Below are positions 34,472 through 43,752 of a stretch of DNA of 60,539 nucleotides, piece after piece (within the stretch, counting starts at the first letter, position 1; the number at the start of each line of letters is the position of its first letter). Origin of the DNA: Bacteroidota bacterium. Its GTDB lineage: Bacteria > Bacteroidota > Bacteroidia > Chitinophagales > Chitinophagaceae. The stretch is from contig JABDFS010000006.1 in assembly GCA_013286425.1 (NCBI GenBank), positions 1 through 60,539 on the forward strand. The letters run 5' to 3'. Both the position numbers and the translations under genes were made by a program. Under the pieces are notes generated by a model. It saw only the letters and a program-made list of their open reading frames with translations, was not told where the DNA came from and made no database searches.

Positions 34472-36220
34472 TCATTTTGTAAAGACCAACTGCTTCAAAC
34501 TAAACCCGCCTTTATTAAAATAGACGCGGATTGCATGTGTACCTTTGCTTAACTGAATATCACCAATAGTTTGTGTTTGCCAGTTTTTATCAGCGCCTGT
34601 TGGTATGATCTCTTTATTATCACGAACAGGTTTATCATCAATATAAATACTTGCTTCACCCGCTGTAGTTGATGCAAGATTCAGCTTTAATTTATACGTT
34701 GAAGCTTGTTTAACATCAATCGTATATTTCACCCATTCGCTGTCTTCAATGCCGCCGATATAATAGCTTTCATAATGCGCAGAATCTTTATAAATATCTA
34801 CTCCATCGTTCCTGTACGTATTGCCCTTATTGCCTGCATTTCTGCCACCTGTTGAAATATAATAGTTGCCTGTGTCTTTATCGTAATACGCATAATTATT
34901 CCTGCCAAGATCATAATCAACTGCATTGATAACAGAATCTTCCGCATCTATAATATTTGGTTTAAACGGAAGCGTTTTGGTAGTATATGGCTGGCGCATC
35001 AACGCGTCAATTACATCTTTATGTACAATGTTGGAACGTATGTTTGAATAAATAGCAAACTCTATTAATCCGCTATATACATCACTTTCTTTAGGTGGTT
35101 CTTTTGTTTTGCCATTCCAGTAATCAACCAAATGCTGGTAGTTATTATTCATCTTTATCTGCAAAGGATTATTATTGCCCAGTTTCTTCAAAGGCCACCA
35201 GCTCCAGCCAATATTATTATTTGAAAACAATTTCACTGCATCAGTAAACCATGTGTTTGAATTTTCACCTGTTTCACCCAACCAAACGGGCACATTGTAT
35301 TTATCACGTGTGTCCAAAATATGTTGTATGGATTGCACATCGTTGTTGTTCCAGTATTTATGAAAGCTCAACACCATATTATTATCCCATGTGGGTAACA
35401 TGCCATTGTAATTATTGCCCCATGCATTTCCTTCAATAATGATGATATGTTTTTTATCAACCGAACGAATGGCATTGGTAATGTTCACAAACAATTCCCG
35501 TAATGGTTTATTGTTTTGCTCTTTTAATCCATGCTGGTCATTCACATCATCAAAGCCCCAGTTAGGTTCGTTCAGAATATCATAACCGCCAATGTTCGGT
35601 TCATCTTTATAGCGTTCTGCAAGTTTACGCCAAAGCTCAATTGTTTTTGTTTTATTGGCTTCGCTTTGCCATAATGAAGGCTTTGTTGTATCGCGGTCTG
35701 CGATGTTCAGATCATTGCCTTGTCCGCCCGGCGCTGCATGCAGGTCAAGTATCAGATACATATGATTGGCTTTGCACCAGCTTAATAAGCTATCCGTAAG
35801 CGCGAAGCCTTTTGTAAGCCATGTTTGTTTGGTGCTGTCAGGTTCTTTCTCAACCGGCAGTGTAAACAAATTATAATGCATGGGTAGCCGGACAGAATTG
35901 AAACCCCATTTATGCAGCGAATCTATATCTGCTTTTGTAACAAAATTGCTGAGCCATGTATCATAGAATTCCTGTGTTTGATCTGCGCTTAACAATTGTG
36001 AGATCCTGTTCCTGATTGAATACTGCGGATTGGTTCCGTTCAACCGCAGCATATAACCTTCCTGCAACATCCATCCGCCCAAACCGATTCCCTTCAATAC
36101 AACATTTTCTTTTTTATCGTTTACAATTTGTTTGCCCGATGCTTTTAAAAATCCCTGGGCTTGTGTTGTTGTAAAAATGGTAGTGAATAAAATCAACAGG
36201 AGGCAGGCAAGTTTTTTCAT
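34472..36220 (-). CDS. Secreted GH5 glycanase with C-terminal CBM6-like domain
   Basis: 582 residues. Signal peptide ending TTTQAQ. The GH5 catalytic domain (about 30-370) has ILNEPNWG with the acid/base Glu about 218 and VWLGETGEN with the nucleophile Glu about 316, plus HAAPGGQG. A linker region (about 375-430) leads to a CBM6-like carbohydrate-binding domain (about 435-582: YRNDGVDIYKDS, YYIGGIEDSEWVKYTIDVK, STTAGEASIYID). Probably hydrolyses beta-glucan-type polysaccharides outside the cell. No SusCD pair is near, so it is not in a visible polysaccharide-utilisation locus. Confidence 0.9.
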   Translation of the reverse strand: MKKLACLLLILFTTIFTTTQAQGFLKASGKQIVNDKKENVVLKGIGLGGWMLQEGYMLRLNGTNPQYSIRNRISQLLSADQTQEFYDTWLSNFVTKADIDSLHKWGFNSVRLPMHYNLFTLPVEKEPDSTKQTWLTKGFALTDSLLSWCKANHMYLILDLHAAPGGQGNDLNIADRDTTKPSLWQSEANKTKTIELWRKLAERYKDEPNIGGYDILNEPNWGFDDVNDQHGLKEQNNKPLRELFVNITNAIRSVDKKHIIIIEGNAWGNNYNGMLPTWDNNMVLSFHKYWNNNDVQSIQHILDTRDKYNVPVWLGETGENSNTWFTDAVKLFSNNNIGWSWWPLKKLGNNNPLQIKMNNNYQHLVDYWNGKTKEPPKESDVYSGLIEFAIYSNIRSNIVHKDVIDALMRQPYTTKTLPFKPNIIDAEDSVINAVDYDLGRNNYAYYDKDTGNYYISTGGRNAGNKGNTYRNDGVDIYKDSAHYESYYIGGIEDSEWVKYTIDVKQASTYKLKLNLASTTAGEASIYIDDKPVRDNKEIIPTGADKNWQTQTIGDIQLSKGTHAIRVYFNKGGFSLKQLVFTK

Positions 36221-36276
36221 GGGTTGAATGTAAATTATTTCCGCAGAAGAAAATGCAAACGGCAGCAGCCAGGTTT

Positions 36277-36795
36277 TTATTTTGTTGCTTTTTTAATGGC
36301 GTCAAGATATTTTTTCTTAACGCCGTTGTCTTCTTCCGTTTTGCAAATTGCTTCAATTGCAGGAAGAAGCTCTTTATTATGTTTCGTTTTAAGTTTCAAT
36401 ATTTCACCAAGTGCATATGCGGTTGCCCAACGTACTACAGTGCCATCATTTTCTGCATTGTTCAACAAATAAGAAATGGGCTTGTCCAGTTTTGCCGGAA
36501 ACAGATGAGCAATATTGCCTGTTACTTTTGCGCTTTCCCACTTAACTCTTGGAGCATTATCTTGTAATGATTCAATTACAAAATCGAATACTTTATTATC
36601 AGCAATGGAAGGTTCTTGTTTTGTAGCAAATTCCAGCGATTCAATGCAGGTAGCTTTGTTGGTTTCAGATGTAGTAATTGCAAATTGTATTAAGTCGGTT
36701 GTTTTAATTGTTTTGTCAAGTATGGCATTGCCCAGTGCCTGCACTTTAGCTTTTGCCTTAAGCGATTTGTCATTGATTAATTCAGCTATTGTCAT
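36277..36795 (-). CDS. HEAT-repeat-like protein
   Basis: 172 residues, all helical, with repeating helix pairs ending in Lys/Ala-rich turns: DNAPRVKWESAKVTGNIAHL and DGTVVRWATAYALGEILKL are typical HEAT-repeat units. No signal peptide. Likely a cytoplasmic protein-binding scaffold; partner unknown. Confidence 0.72.
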   Translation of the reverse strand: MTIAELINDKSLKAKAKVQALGNAILDKTIKTTDLIQFAITTSETNKATCIESLEFATKQEPSIADNKVFDFVIESLQDNAPRVKWESAKVTGNIAHLFPAKLDKPISYLLNNAENDGTVVRWATAYALGEILKLKTKHNKELLPAIEAICKTEEDNGVKKKYLDAIKKATK

Positions 36796-36867
36796 TCGTT
36801 GGTTTTAAGTATGGAAAAGCATCTTCTTTTAATGCATTAGATTGTTTATGAGTGATTAAAGCAAGCA

Positions 36868-37296
36868 TTAAACATAATTCCTGCCATTAAATTGTTCGTC
36901 TAAAAATGGTTCATTATAGTTTGGGTCAGTTGCAAATCTCAACACATGCCCGTCAGGATCTTCAACATGCATTTCCATTGCCCATGAATAATTAGTGGGT
37001 GATTGTCTTATTTTCACGCCTTTTGATTTCAGCTCACCATGCAGTTCGAATATATCGCCGTCAAAGCCAACCCATATCCAGGTTCCTTTATTTCCTTGCT
37101 CACCCTGGCATAAATATATGCCTGCGTTTTCCCTGTTCATGCTTGTAAAATTATCTGTTCCCCATGCTGCTTCTTCAAAGCCAAGAATGTCTTTGTAAAA
37201 AGCTCTGCTTGCATTCATGTCTTTCACTGAAAGTATAAGCTGTAAACCTTCAATGTGAATGCTTAACTTTTCATGAATGTTTTTGTTTGAAGCCAT
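36868..37296 (-). CDS. VOC-family (glyoxalase/dioxygenase fold) protein
   Basis: 142 residues, the usual single VOC length. LQLILSVKDMNASRAFYKDI opens the first beta-alpha-beta-beta-beta module, and MHVEDPDGHVLRFATDP closes the second with the conserved DPDGH/N motif. Often involved in resistance or small-molecule metabolism; substrate unknown. Same strand as a reductase-like gene 113 bp upstream. Confidence 0.85.
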   Translation of the reverse strand: MASNKNIHEKLSIHIEGLQLILSVKDMNASRAFYKDILGFEEAAWGTDNFTSMNRENAGIYLCQGEQGNKGTWIWVGFDGDIFELHGELKSKGVKIRQSPTNYSWAMEMHVEDPDGHVLRFATDPNYNEPFLDEQFNGRNYV

Positions 37297-37409
37297 AGTT
37301 AAAGGATCAGCGTATTATTCTGAGCAGAATAAGAATACTTTGTTGCAGGTACCAAAGCTAATTAATGTTTATTGATGATGATTTGACGCAGAAAGCCAAG
37401 TGTTGCATA

Positions 37410-37976
37410 TCAATCATTTTTTACCGGTTCATAGTAAAGCGTTATTGCGCCGCAACCAAATGTTTTTGTTTTTAAAAGTTTAAGATCAATTCTGTCACTG
37501 ATGTTTTTAAACAATGGTAACCCGCTTCCTAAAATAGTCGGCTGAACGCTAAGCTGGTATTCATCAATCAAGGCAAGATTCGTTAAGGCAACTATCAACT
37601 CAGGGCTACCCACTAAAATATTTTTACTTTCATCATTGTTGGATTGTTTGAGTGCTAAAATTTCTTCTTTGATCACTTCCTTTTTCAGTTCTGAATTTTT
37701 CCAGTCAACATGTTGAAGCGTGCGCGAAAAAACAATCTTTGAAATGTTGTCTATCAATACCGCAAATTCATCTATTGGTTTATTGCCGGTAGGATTTTTT
37801 ACTACGGTTGGCCAATAACTTTCCATAAGCTGGTAAGTTATCCTTCCGTATACAAGAGTGCCTGCATTACGCAACAGTTCATTATAATGTTCATGTATTT
37901 CTTCATCAGCGATCATTGCTGTGTGATTGCAAAATCCATCAAGCGTAATATTGATTGCTGCAATAAGTTTTCTCAT
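37410..37976 (-). CDS. Dihydrofolate reductase-like / RibD C-terminal family protein
   Basis: 188 residues. MRKLIAAINITLDGFCNH, LVYGRITYQLMESYWPTV and ILGSGLPLFKNISDRIDLKL fit the RibD_C/DHFR-like oxidoreductase group found widely in Bacteroidota. The conserved nucleotide-binding element is present as ILVGSPELIVALTN. It is unlikely to be a true folate reductase because the family is separate from FolA. Cytoplasmic. Confidence 0.83.
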   Translation of the reverse strand: MRKLIAAINITLDGFCNHTAMIADEEIHEHYNELLRNAGTLVYGRITYQLMESYWPTVVKNPTGNKPIDEFAVLIDNISKIVFSRTLQHVDWKNSELKKEVIKEEILALKQSNNDESKNILVGSPELIVALTNLALIDEYQLSVQPTILGSGLPLFKNISDRIDLKLLKTKTFGCGAITLYYEPVKND

Positions 37977-38041
37977 TCTGCTTTGTTTAAATCATTGTTC
38001 TCAGCAGCGTCTTTCGAAGATGGGTAACTACAATTCAACCG

Positions 38042-38479
38042 TCAAATGCTTTCAAAATAGTGTTTTGTTTTTAGCCATCTAACAAGCAGGTATAGCAACA
38101 AACCCATTGGTCCAAATACAATTGTAACCAGCAGGATGATAACAACCAAGCCATAAGGAATGCCATGTTTCGCTGCGTTGTTTTTTATGAGCATACCGAT
38201 GATCAGGTCTATGCCCACAATATGCGCCCAGGCAGCGTCAATTAACCAGGGGTTGGAGAATATTTTAGTTACACCTTCAAAAGTGGAGAAACCGGCAATG
38301 CCACCCGCTTCACCAATATGAGCAAAATTGAAAAAGGAATAGGCCGCCGCGAGTAGCGCAACAACAATGCATACCAGGAATGCATCAGCTCCTTTCCAGA
38401 ACCGGCTGACGATAAGGATTAATATCCATCCTGTCGCTGAAAGAATATTCATGAATGTAAAGAGCATGGAAGGTGTCAT
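38042..38479 (-). CDS. ABA4-like (DUF4281) membrane protein
   Basis: 145 residues with four hydrophobic helices; LFTFMNILSATGWILILIVS, WLIDAAWAHIVGIDLIIGM and FGPMGLLLYLLVRWLK fit the ABA4-like DUF4281 family. The plant relative acts in neoxanthin formation; the bacterial role is unknown. It lies 52 bp after the GST-P450 gene on the same strand and is probably the last gene of that operon. Confidence 0.8.
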   Translation of the reverse strand: MTPSMLFTFMNILSATGWILILIVSRFWKGADAFLVCIVVALLAAAYSFFNFAHIGEAGGIAGFSTFEGVTKIFSNPWLIDAAWAHIVGIDLIIGMLIKNNAAKHGIPYGLVVIILLVTIVFGPMGLLLYLLVRWLKTKHYFESI

Positions 38480-38531
38480 AGATCTCAGTTTAATTTTTTA
38501 GGTAATCGGCATAAACGGTAAATAATAAATT

Positions 38532-40646
38532 TTACCAGGCTTTTCCAGGTATATCAAAACAAACTACAAAATTGTTAGGGAACGATTGCTGAACAATACC
38601 CGCTCCGTTCCCGGTAATGCCTTTTTCCCTTCGTATATTTTTTAACCGCAGAACAGCCATCGTAAATTCGGATAAGGTTACCGCGTTGATATATCTTCCA
38701 TAGCATTCATGCAGTGCGTAACCATAATTCATATACACTGTATTGCGGTTTGGAATGAATGTTTTAGGATCAGGAAATGCTTCAGGATCGAACATAGCAC
38801 CTGAAGTAAGTGCAAACACCTTGCTTTTTGCCGGTATCTTGTATTCTTTTTGACCACCGCCTGTTAAGGTTTGTTCTGTTTCACAATAGCGGATCACGCC
38901 CGGCTGGGCAGGATTAAAACGCAATGCCTCATTTACAATGCCATACATTTTCTTTACATCATACTGCTGTGCAACTTCAACCGCATGTTGCATAGCATCA
39001 GGCCTGTTTAGTAATTCATCAAGTATTAATACAGCTGCTTTATTCGTTGTTTCAAAAATACCGGTGAGCAACCCGCCAATATTTCTTTGCAACACATCAT
39101 CATCAACCCATTCATAATCTTTTTCCTGCGACATTATGATGAGACGGTTCAGTAAATTATCATCCAGTGTTTTGCCATCCTTCAGTTCCTGTTTTCTTTT
39201 TGCTATGATTTTCAGCAACAGCTCTTTTCTTTCAATTGATGCCTGGAGCGCCGCTTCAAAAGCTTCTTTTTTGTTGAAAAAATTCAGGAAGAGGTCATAG
39301 AAAATAGCGCGATGCCAACGTTTCATATCCCTTTCATTTTCTGAAGGCACACCGAAATAATAATCCAGCAGGCGAACCAAGACCACTTTACATAAACTGT
39401 TGGCAACATCTATCTTTCCATACCGGCTTGCATTTTTGGTTATTTCTTCAGACGATGCGCGCACAAAATCCTGGATCATCATCATGTCATCTCTTTTGGT
39501 GGCCTTCATCACAAAATCCCTTTCGCGGTTAAACTGCGGATTGTTTCTGTCCATGCCGAGGTAGAAAGCTCCTTTCTGATCCGACATTTTTTTGGAGTTG
39601 ATCTCTTCCACCGTAAAGTCATTATCCCGCTGCATCATGTCCACCAACAAATTGTTCCTGTTAACCAGCAATACTTTCACAAATGGTATTTTTAAAACAG
39701 GAAAGTTTTTCTGCAGGAAATAAAATGTTTTGTGTTGATTTTTTGTGAGCCTGATAAGTAACTTATCAAGCGACTTTGTCATAAAACCGGGCTCTTCAGG
39801 AATTTCCGATTGTGCTATCATGGTTGGCCGTTCTGCCTGGTATAGCATAAAAACAAATTGGCCTGCCGGCGTTGCTCTCAACTCTGTTATATGATTACGG
39901 TATGCATCGGGTACATCGCTAATGCGTGGCAGCACACCACCATATTCTTCCGGAAGTATCATAGGTGCGGCAACGGCAGCAAAAGCAAGGTCAGCTAATG
40001 TAAATGTATCTCCTGTAAGGTATTTCCTGCCATCAGCCAGTAATTGATTTACTTTTTCAAAAACCTTTCTTATTTCAGCTATACATGCATCTGTTGTTTC
40101 TTCCTGCAACTCATAGTTAGTGGCAAGCTGTTTTTTGATCCCGGAAAAGCGCATTGAAAAGAAATCTTTTTCACCCGCGGGAATATCCTGCTTTAATATT
40201 TGACCGGCCAGTTTTTTCGAGGTAAGCAGCATGTTATAAAAATACTTTTCTACCATGCCTGCAAAAAAGTCGTCCGTGAACTGGTAATACAGGTCGAGCA
40301 CTTTATCCAGTTGTTCGTCATCTGCAGGTAACAGCCTGTCCTGCGGTAAACATCTTTTTTCCCAGAACATGATTATGCCTTCAGCGCTGTAAATAAACGC
40401 ATCGGTCATTTTAAGTACAGGGTAATTTTTTTTGCTTTTCTTACCTGTGAGTTTTTCTGCGAGGGAATGTATCTTCCAGGCCGCGTGCGTTTCATTTATA
40501 TACAGTATATGATTGCGGTCAAGTACCCATCGTGCAATTTCAGAAGCAGCGCCGGTAGGGCAGCCAACAAGTGTAGGCACCGGTTTTGAATAACAGAAAT
40601 CAGTTTTAAAACCTGAATCATCCGGTAAATTATTGATAACTCCCAT
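38532..40646 (-). CDS. Glutathione S-transferase / cytochrome P450 fusion protein
   Basis: About 704 residues from the ATG at 40646. Residues about 25-105 are a thioredoxin-fold GST_N domain, and about 120-245 are a helical GST_C domain (YLTGDTFTLADLAFAAVAAP). The rest (about 290-704) is a P450: oxygen-binding I helix GGLLTGIFETTNKAA, the EALR ExxR motif, and haem-ligand region NYGYALHECYGR with the Cys about 648. The usual FxxGxHxC motif is altered (the upstream Phe is missing), but HxCxG is kept. It lies in an operon with a DyP peroxidase. Substrate unknown; the fusion is rare and suggests thiol or lipid-electrophile chemistry. Confidence 0.85.
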   Translation of the reverse strand: MGVINNLPDDSGFKTDFCYSKPVPTLVGCPTGAASEIARWVLDRNHILYINETHAAWKIHSLAEKLTGKKSKKNYPVLKMTDAFIYSAEGIIMFWEKRCLPQDRLLPADDEQLDKVLDLYYQFTDDFFAGMVEKYFYNMLLTSKKLAGQILKQDIPAGEKDFFSMRFSGIKKQLATNYELQEETTDACIAEIRKVFEKVNQLLADGRKYLTGDTFTLADLAFAAVAAPMILPEEYGGVLPRISDVPDAYRNHITELRATPAGQFVFMLYQAERPTMIAQSEIPEEPGFMTKSLDKLLIRLTKNQHKTFYFLQKNFPVLKIPFVKVLLVNRNNLLVDMMQRDNDFTVEEINSKKMSDQKGAFYLGMDRNNPQFNRERDFVMKATKRDDMMMIQDFVRASSEEITKNASRYGKIDVANSLCKVVLVRLLDYYFGVPSENERDMKRWHRAIFYDLFLNFFNKKEAFEAALQASIERKELLLKIIAKRKQELKDGKTLDDNLLNRLIIMSQEKDYEWVDDDVLQRNIGGLLTGIFETTNKAAVLILDELLNRPDAMQHAVEVAQQYDVKKMYGIVNEALRFNPAQPGVIRYCETEQTLTGGGQKEYKIPAKSKVFALTSGAMFDPEAFPDPKTFIPNRNTVYMNYGYALHECYGRYINAVTLSEFTMAVLRLKNIRREKGITGNGAGIVQQSFPNNFVVCFDIPGKAW

Positions 40647-40711
40647 AAACAATCTGTTTGTTATAAAGTGTTTTTCTTATTGATGTTGCAAGTGAAAAGT
40701 GTTTCCCCGGA

Positions 40712-42139
40712 TTAAATAGTTGCCAGGAATTTTATAGCAGTGATAGATGGGAAAAAGAAATATGCCCCGCCTTTTACTTTTACAAAACTTTGCATACCTG
40801 TAATCACCCGGTTTGTTGTTGCCTGCGGTATAGTGAATATCTGTCCCAGTTTATTTTCAGGGTCTTCCCGTACGCCGATCAGCGGATCAGGGTCGGCGTA
40901 AAGCCTTTTGAATTTCGGTGAATTGCCCCACGTGTATTGAAGAAACTCGAACTGCTTGGAAATATTTGCATTAAAACATCCAAACAATAAACCAACTTCA
41001 CCCCCGGGTTTATGATTTTCTGCCGAGCCAATAAAGTCTTCGCCATAAGAACGTACCCGCCGCATAATGCGGTGGCGCCTGGTTAGGCTTAATGAAACTT
41101 TTTGTGGCGATTCTTCAAAAACATCACGGGGGTTCATGCGGCGTATATGTGCACCAAACGGGCATTTGTTTCCTAAAGAGTCTTCTTTTAAATAATTGAA
41201 ATTATCATCAGCTACTTCAACGCCGGGGTCTTTATCATATTTTACCAATGGCGCACCGCCCGGCCAGCGTCCCATCATTTTTGCTGCAAGTGCTGTTGCT
41301 TCTTCGTTGCGTTTTTTTTCATCTGTCTCGGCGCTTTGCTTCTTCATAAATTCCCAAAATCCATCAACATTTTGTTGCAGTTGCATCAAAACGAAATAAG
41401 TGCCGTTCTGCCCTACATCTTTATATTTTACTTTCGTTTGTTCATCCGCCCTGCCTTCTGGATTATCTTCCAGTAATTCAGGTTTTCCCTGGGCAATTTT
41501 GAGCAAAGCTGTATCGGGGTAAACACTGTATTCATTTTTATAACCCAGCACAAATTCACCCGGTTCAATATCGTTGTTATTACCGGATGCCGGCAAGCCG
41601 CTGCCTTTTATTACCGGTTGAGATATCCCATCCCTGAATCCAAAATGCTCCCTGTTATTGGGCATTGCTTTACCATCCAGAGTATGAACAACAGATAAGG
41701 CAGATTCAAATTTCTGCTCCAGCTCGCTGTAAAAGCTTTCTGCAGTTGCTTCATCTTTTCCAAACACCATAAGTATAAGATCGATCCTGTCGTTGGCAGG
41801 CCCTCCCCATTGCCAATTTGAAGGGTCACTGCTTTCGAAGTTGCCCAGCAAACGCTGGCGATGCGCTGTTACCATTCCCTCCCTGAATTCGCGGGAAAAA
41901 GAATGCATATTGGTTTCATTGTAACCCAATTGTTTTAAACCATTGCTGGTAAAACCAATATTAAGGCAGGTGTTTGTAATAGTTGCTTCTGCATGTGTAA
42001 TGCCATGCGCTATAGCAGCCAAAAAACTTTTTGTTGCCGCTGCATCTTTCACCTGCATCAGGTAATATTTTGAATAGCCCATCTCTTTATAATCGCTTAG
42101 AAGGTAGGCTTGTATTTCTGAAAGTTCCAATGCTGTCAT
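40712..42139 (-). CDS. DyP-type haem peroxidase
   Basis: 475 residues. The DyP signature GFRDGISQP has catalytic Asp about 170, and CPFGAHIRRMNPRD has the proximal haem His about 331, so the active site is intact. The two ferredoxin-like halves are present (about 20-170 and 235-475). No Tat or Sec signal, so probably cytoplasmic or carried by a partner. It oxidises substrates with H2O2 through a haem centre. The two genes around it in the operon are a GST-P450 fusion and a membrane protein with a repeated motif. Confidence 0.93.
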   Translation of the reverse strand: MTALELSEIQAYLLSDYKEMGYSKYYLMQVKDAAATKSFLAAIAHGITHAEATITNTCLNIGFTSNGLKQLGYNETNMHSFSREFREGMVTAHRQRLLGNFESSDPSNWQWGGPANDRIDLILMVFGKDEATAESFYSELEQKFESALSVVHTLDGKAMPNNREHFGFRDGISQPVIKGSGLPASGNNNDIEPGEFVLGYKNEYSVYPDTALLKIAQGKPELLEDNPEGRADEQTKVKYKDVGQNGTYFVLMQLQQNVDGFWEFMKKQSAETDEKKRNEEATALAAKMMGRWPGGAPLVKYDKDPGVEVADDNFNYLKEDSLGNKCPFGAHIRRMNPRDVFEESPQKVSLSLTRRHRIMRRVRSYGEDFIGSAENHKPGGEVGLLFGCFNANISKQFEFLQYTWGNSPKFKRLYADPDPLIGVREDPENKLGQIFTIPQATTNRVITGMQSFVKVKGGAYFFFPSITAIKFLATI

Positions 42140-42150
42140 GATTAAAAGTT

Positions 42151-43497
42151 TTAAAATCTTTTTAAGAATAATTGTGCCTGCTCTTCAGTTAAATCTTCCC
42201 GTAATTCATTTCGGATCATTGTGTTATTATTGACATTTTTTATGGAGAGATGGCGGTACGGACAATACCATACCTGTGTGGGAAATTGTGTACTCCGGCT
42301 CCAGGCCAGGAAATGTTCTTCATCGTAGGCGCCCCCGGTTAAAACGAATTTGGTTCCCGGAAAATGCATCGGCATACCTGGTATCATACCCAACACTCCC
42401 ATAAAATTTGTTCTCGGAAACTTTACGGTATTGCAGAAGATGGCGGTTAATCCCCATCCCGACTGATCTATAAAATCACCCAGGTATTGTTCCCAGTTGC
42501 CATCGAAATTGCTGTAAAATAATACATGCTTATTGTTATCTATCAGCACCCAACGGGCAAAATGAATAGTAGGTATATTGAGCAGCTTACCTTTTACAAA
42601 TACATAACTGGCCAACACCCTGGTACGCAGCATCCATATTCTGAAGTTGAGCTTGCGGGCAAAACCCGGTTTCAATACAGCAACCTGTGTAAACTGGTTT
42701 TGAGGAAAAAGGTCTTCCACTTTTTTCAGTTCATTTATTTTGGCATCGTCCAGTTCACTCTGTGAAAGCGTAACCTTTTTATCCCATAGTTCATGAAAAA
42801 GAAAAAGGTAAATGACCCACAAAATAATCAGTGGGAGCATTACAATAAACAAGAGTCCGTAAGCTATAAGCTCCGGCCATTTTATACCCTGTACACCGGC
42901 TTTTTCTTTGCTCCAGTCAAATTCAGGCCTTGAATCTATTTCCTGCCTGATGGCCCGGTGAATTTCCACAGCGGGTGTGGTTTCACTCCATTTGTTATTT
43001 TGAAGGAAATTCCAGATGTGCTGATGCAATGCGTCTTCCTGGTGTATTTGTCCAACCGACCGGCCAGGTGCACCGTTATAAAAAGCAGAAGTGTTGATGA
43101 TACCTTTTTTAAGAAAGTTTTTCCTGCTCTCTTCGGTACGCTCACCCGGCTCAGGGTAACCTGCACAACATTCATACACGTCATCAATATAGGTTGTGAG
43201 TTTGGTTACCAGTTCAGTCAGGTGATAATCACAATGATTGTTTCCAATTCCATCATAGTTGGTGGTAAGCACCAGCCTGATGCCTACCGGCACCGCAGGT
43301 TCATCACGGAAAGATTCCCTGCTGAGAATTACCCACCTGCCATAATGCAGGGTGCTGACTTTTCCAAATTCAGTGGGCGCTTCTGCCATCTGGCTGTTCA
43401 GTAAATTTATTCTTATTGTTTCCAGCCTTGTTTTTAGAATATCCAGTCTGTCTTCTCTTATTGCAGACATTGTAATGAGCGGATGTTGATTGATCAT
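42151..43497 (-). CDS. Membrane protein with duplicated HxxRW/NxDG motif, partner of DyP and P450
   Basis: About 448 residues from the ATG at 43497; a TTG lies three codons upstream. It appears to contain two related halves: HYGRWVILS with TNYDG about 25 residues later (near 50-85), and HFARWVLID with SNFDG about 15 residues later (near 312-335). A membrane helix (about 208-235, LIAYGLLFIVMLPLIILWVI) lies between them. The second motif is followed by a stretch with YLGDFIDQSGWGLTAIFCNT. No family named with confidence. It is the first gene of the operon, 11 bp before the DyP gene. The half motifs could belong to a DyP-like or related alpha+beta fold. Confidence 0.65.
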   Translation of the reverse strand: MINQHPLITMSAIREDRLDILKTRLETIRINLLNSQMAEAPTEFGKVSTLHYGRWVILSRESFRDEPAVPVGIRLVLTTNYDGIGNNHCDYHLTELVTKLTTYIDDVYECCAGYPEPGERTEESRKNFLKKGIINTSAFYNGAPGRSVGQIHQEDALHQHIWNFLQNNKWSETTPAVEIHRAIRQEIDSRPEFDWSKEKAGVQGIKWPELIAYGLLFIVMLPLIILWVIYLFLFHELWDKKVTLSQSELDDAKINELKKVEDLFPQNQFTQVAVLKPGFARKLNFRIWMLRTRVLASYVFVKGKLLNIPTIHFARWVLIDNNKHVLFYSNFDGNWEQYLGDFIDQSGWGLTAIFCNTVKFPRTNFMGVLGMIPGMPMHFPGTKFVLTGGAYDEEHFLAWSRSTQFPTQVWYCPYRHLSIKNVNNNTMIRNELREDLTEEQAQLFLKRF

Positions 43498-43752
43498 ATC
43501 ATTCAATTTTCTTGGGAAACGAAATGCAGTTTTTAGAAGAGATACGGTGTTTTAGATGTACAAAGAATACATAATATTAAAACAAATTTTGCAATATGAA
43601 AAGTAAGAACATGAATAATAATTATCAATCCTGTTTTTATTATTTTATGTTCTCGGAAAGTCTTCGCTGTTGGGTGCGTCTTCGTGTACGGATTTTAATG
43701 TTGAATCGGATATAATGCTTAAGTAAATTGCTCTTGCTACGAAAAGGCTCTG

